NCBI GenBank assembly: GCA_964408025.1
Contig: CAYOXX010000127.1
Location: 1 to 5,750 of the forward strand
Source: CAYOXX01 sp964408025
GTDB lineage: Bacteria; Acidobacteriota; DATKUA01
Length of the DNA: 5,750 bases
Direction: 5' to 3'
The number at the start of each line of letters is the position of its first letter. The stretch's first letter is position 1. Positions 5,739-5,750 of the stretch are shown here, piece after piece. The notes beneath the pieces are model-generated. The model was not told the origin of the DNA, made no database searches, and worked only from the letters and a program-made list of their open reading frames with translations. A program made the translations under genes and the position numbers.

Positions 5739-5750
5739 CCTTTTTGGGGC

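Noticed and set aside
5721..5745. Hairpin CGGATC/GATCCG with TTTTT after the last gene, as a terminator
   Set aside because: The stem overlaps the end of the coding region, the loop is only 2 to 4 bases, and six bases separate the stem from the T run. The window ends too soon to judge whether a better structure follows.

Overview
This window is GC-rich bacterial chromosome with four well-supported genes, all on the + strand: a single-domain left-handed beta-helix (hexapeptide) protein, the cell-division GTPase FtsZ, a radical SAM protein with a B12-binding-like N-terminal domain, and a secreted protein made of a GATase-like domain plus a CARDB domain. The first three genes are strongly GC-rich at third codon positions. 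The gaps between genes are clearly richer in A and T. The combination of a Gram-negative-style signal peptide, CARDB architecture and a solitary ftsZ suits an uncultured, GC-rich, deep-branching bacterial lineage. No marker here fixes the phylum, so this is inference only.

Layout. Bases 1-183 hold no confident gene, only a strong GC hairpin (91-119) before a pyrimidine tract, then a clear ribosome-binding site. The beta-helix gene follows (184-960). A gap with an excellent sigma70-type promoter (-10 at 1052-1057) leads into ftsZ (1149-2393), which has a terminator-like hairpin about 40 bases after its stop. A 435-base gap (2394-2828) then carries a 12-bp palindrome, two tandem 17-base units and a roughly 75-base GC-rich inverted-repeat element. 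The radical SAM gene (2829-4391) comes next. A 252-base leader region with a consensus -10 box and a small hairpin precedes the secreted GATase/CARDB protein (4644-5738). The window ends 12 bases after that stop codon.

How the genes relate. Each gene is separated from the next by 188 to 435 bases, and at least ftsZ looks like its own transcription unit, so nothing supports one shared operon or system. ftsZ is isolated from the division and cell-wall genes (ftsA, ftsQ, mur genes) that usually surround it. The beta-helix protein resembles the acyltransferase half of GlmU and could touch cell-wall sugar metabolism, but that is weak inference. I found no CRISPR array, RNA gene, phage or insertion-sequence gene, and no convincing undescribed multi-gene system. 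The items most worth a second look are the dispersed-repeat candidate between ftsZ and the radical SAM gene, and the composition break inside the last gene.
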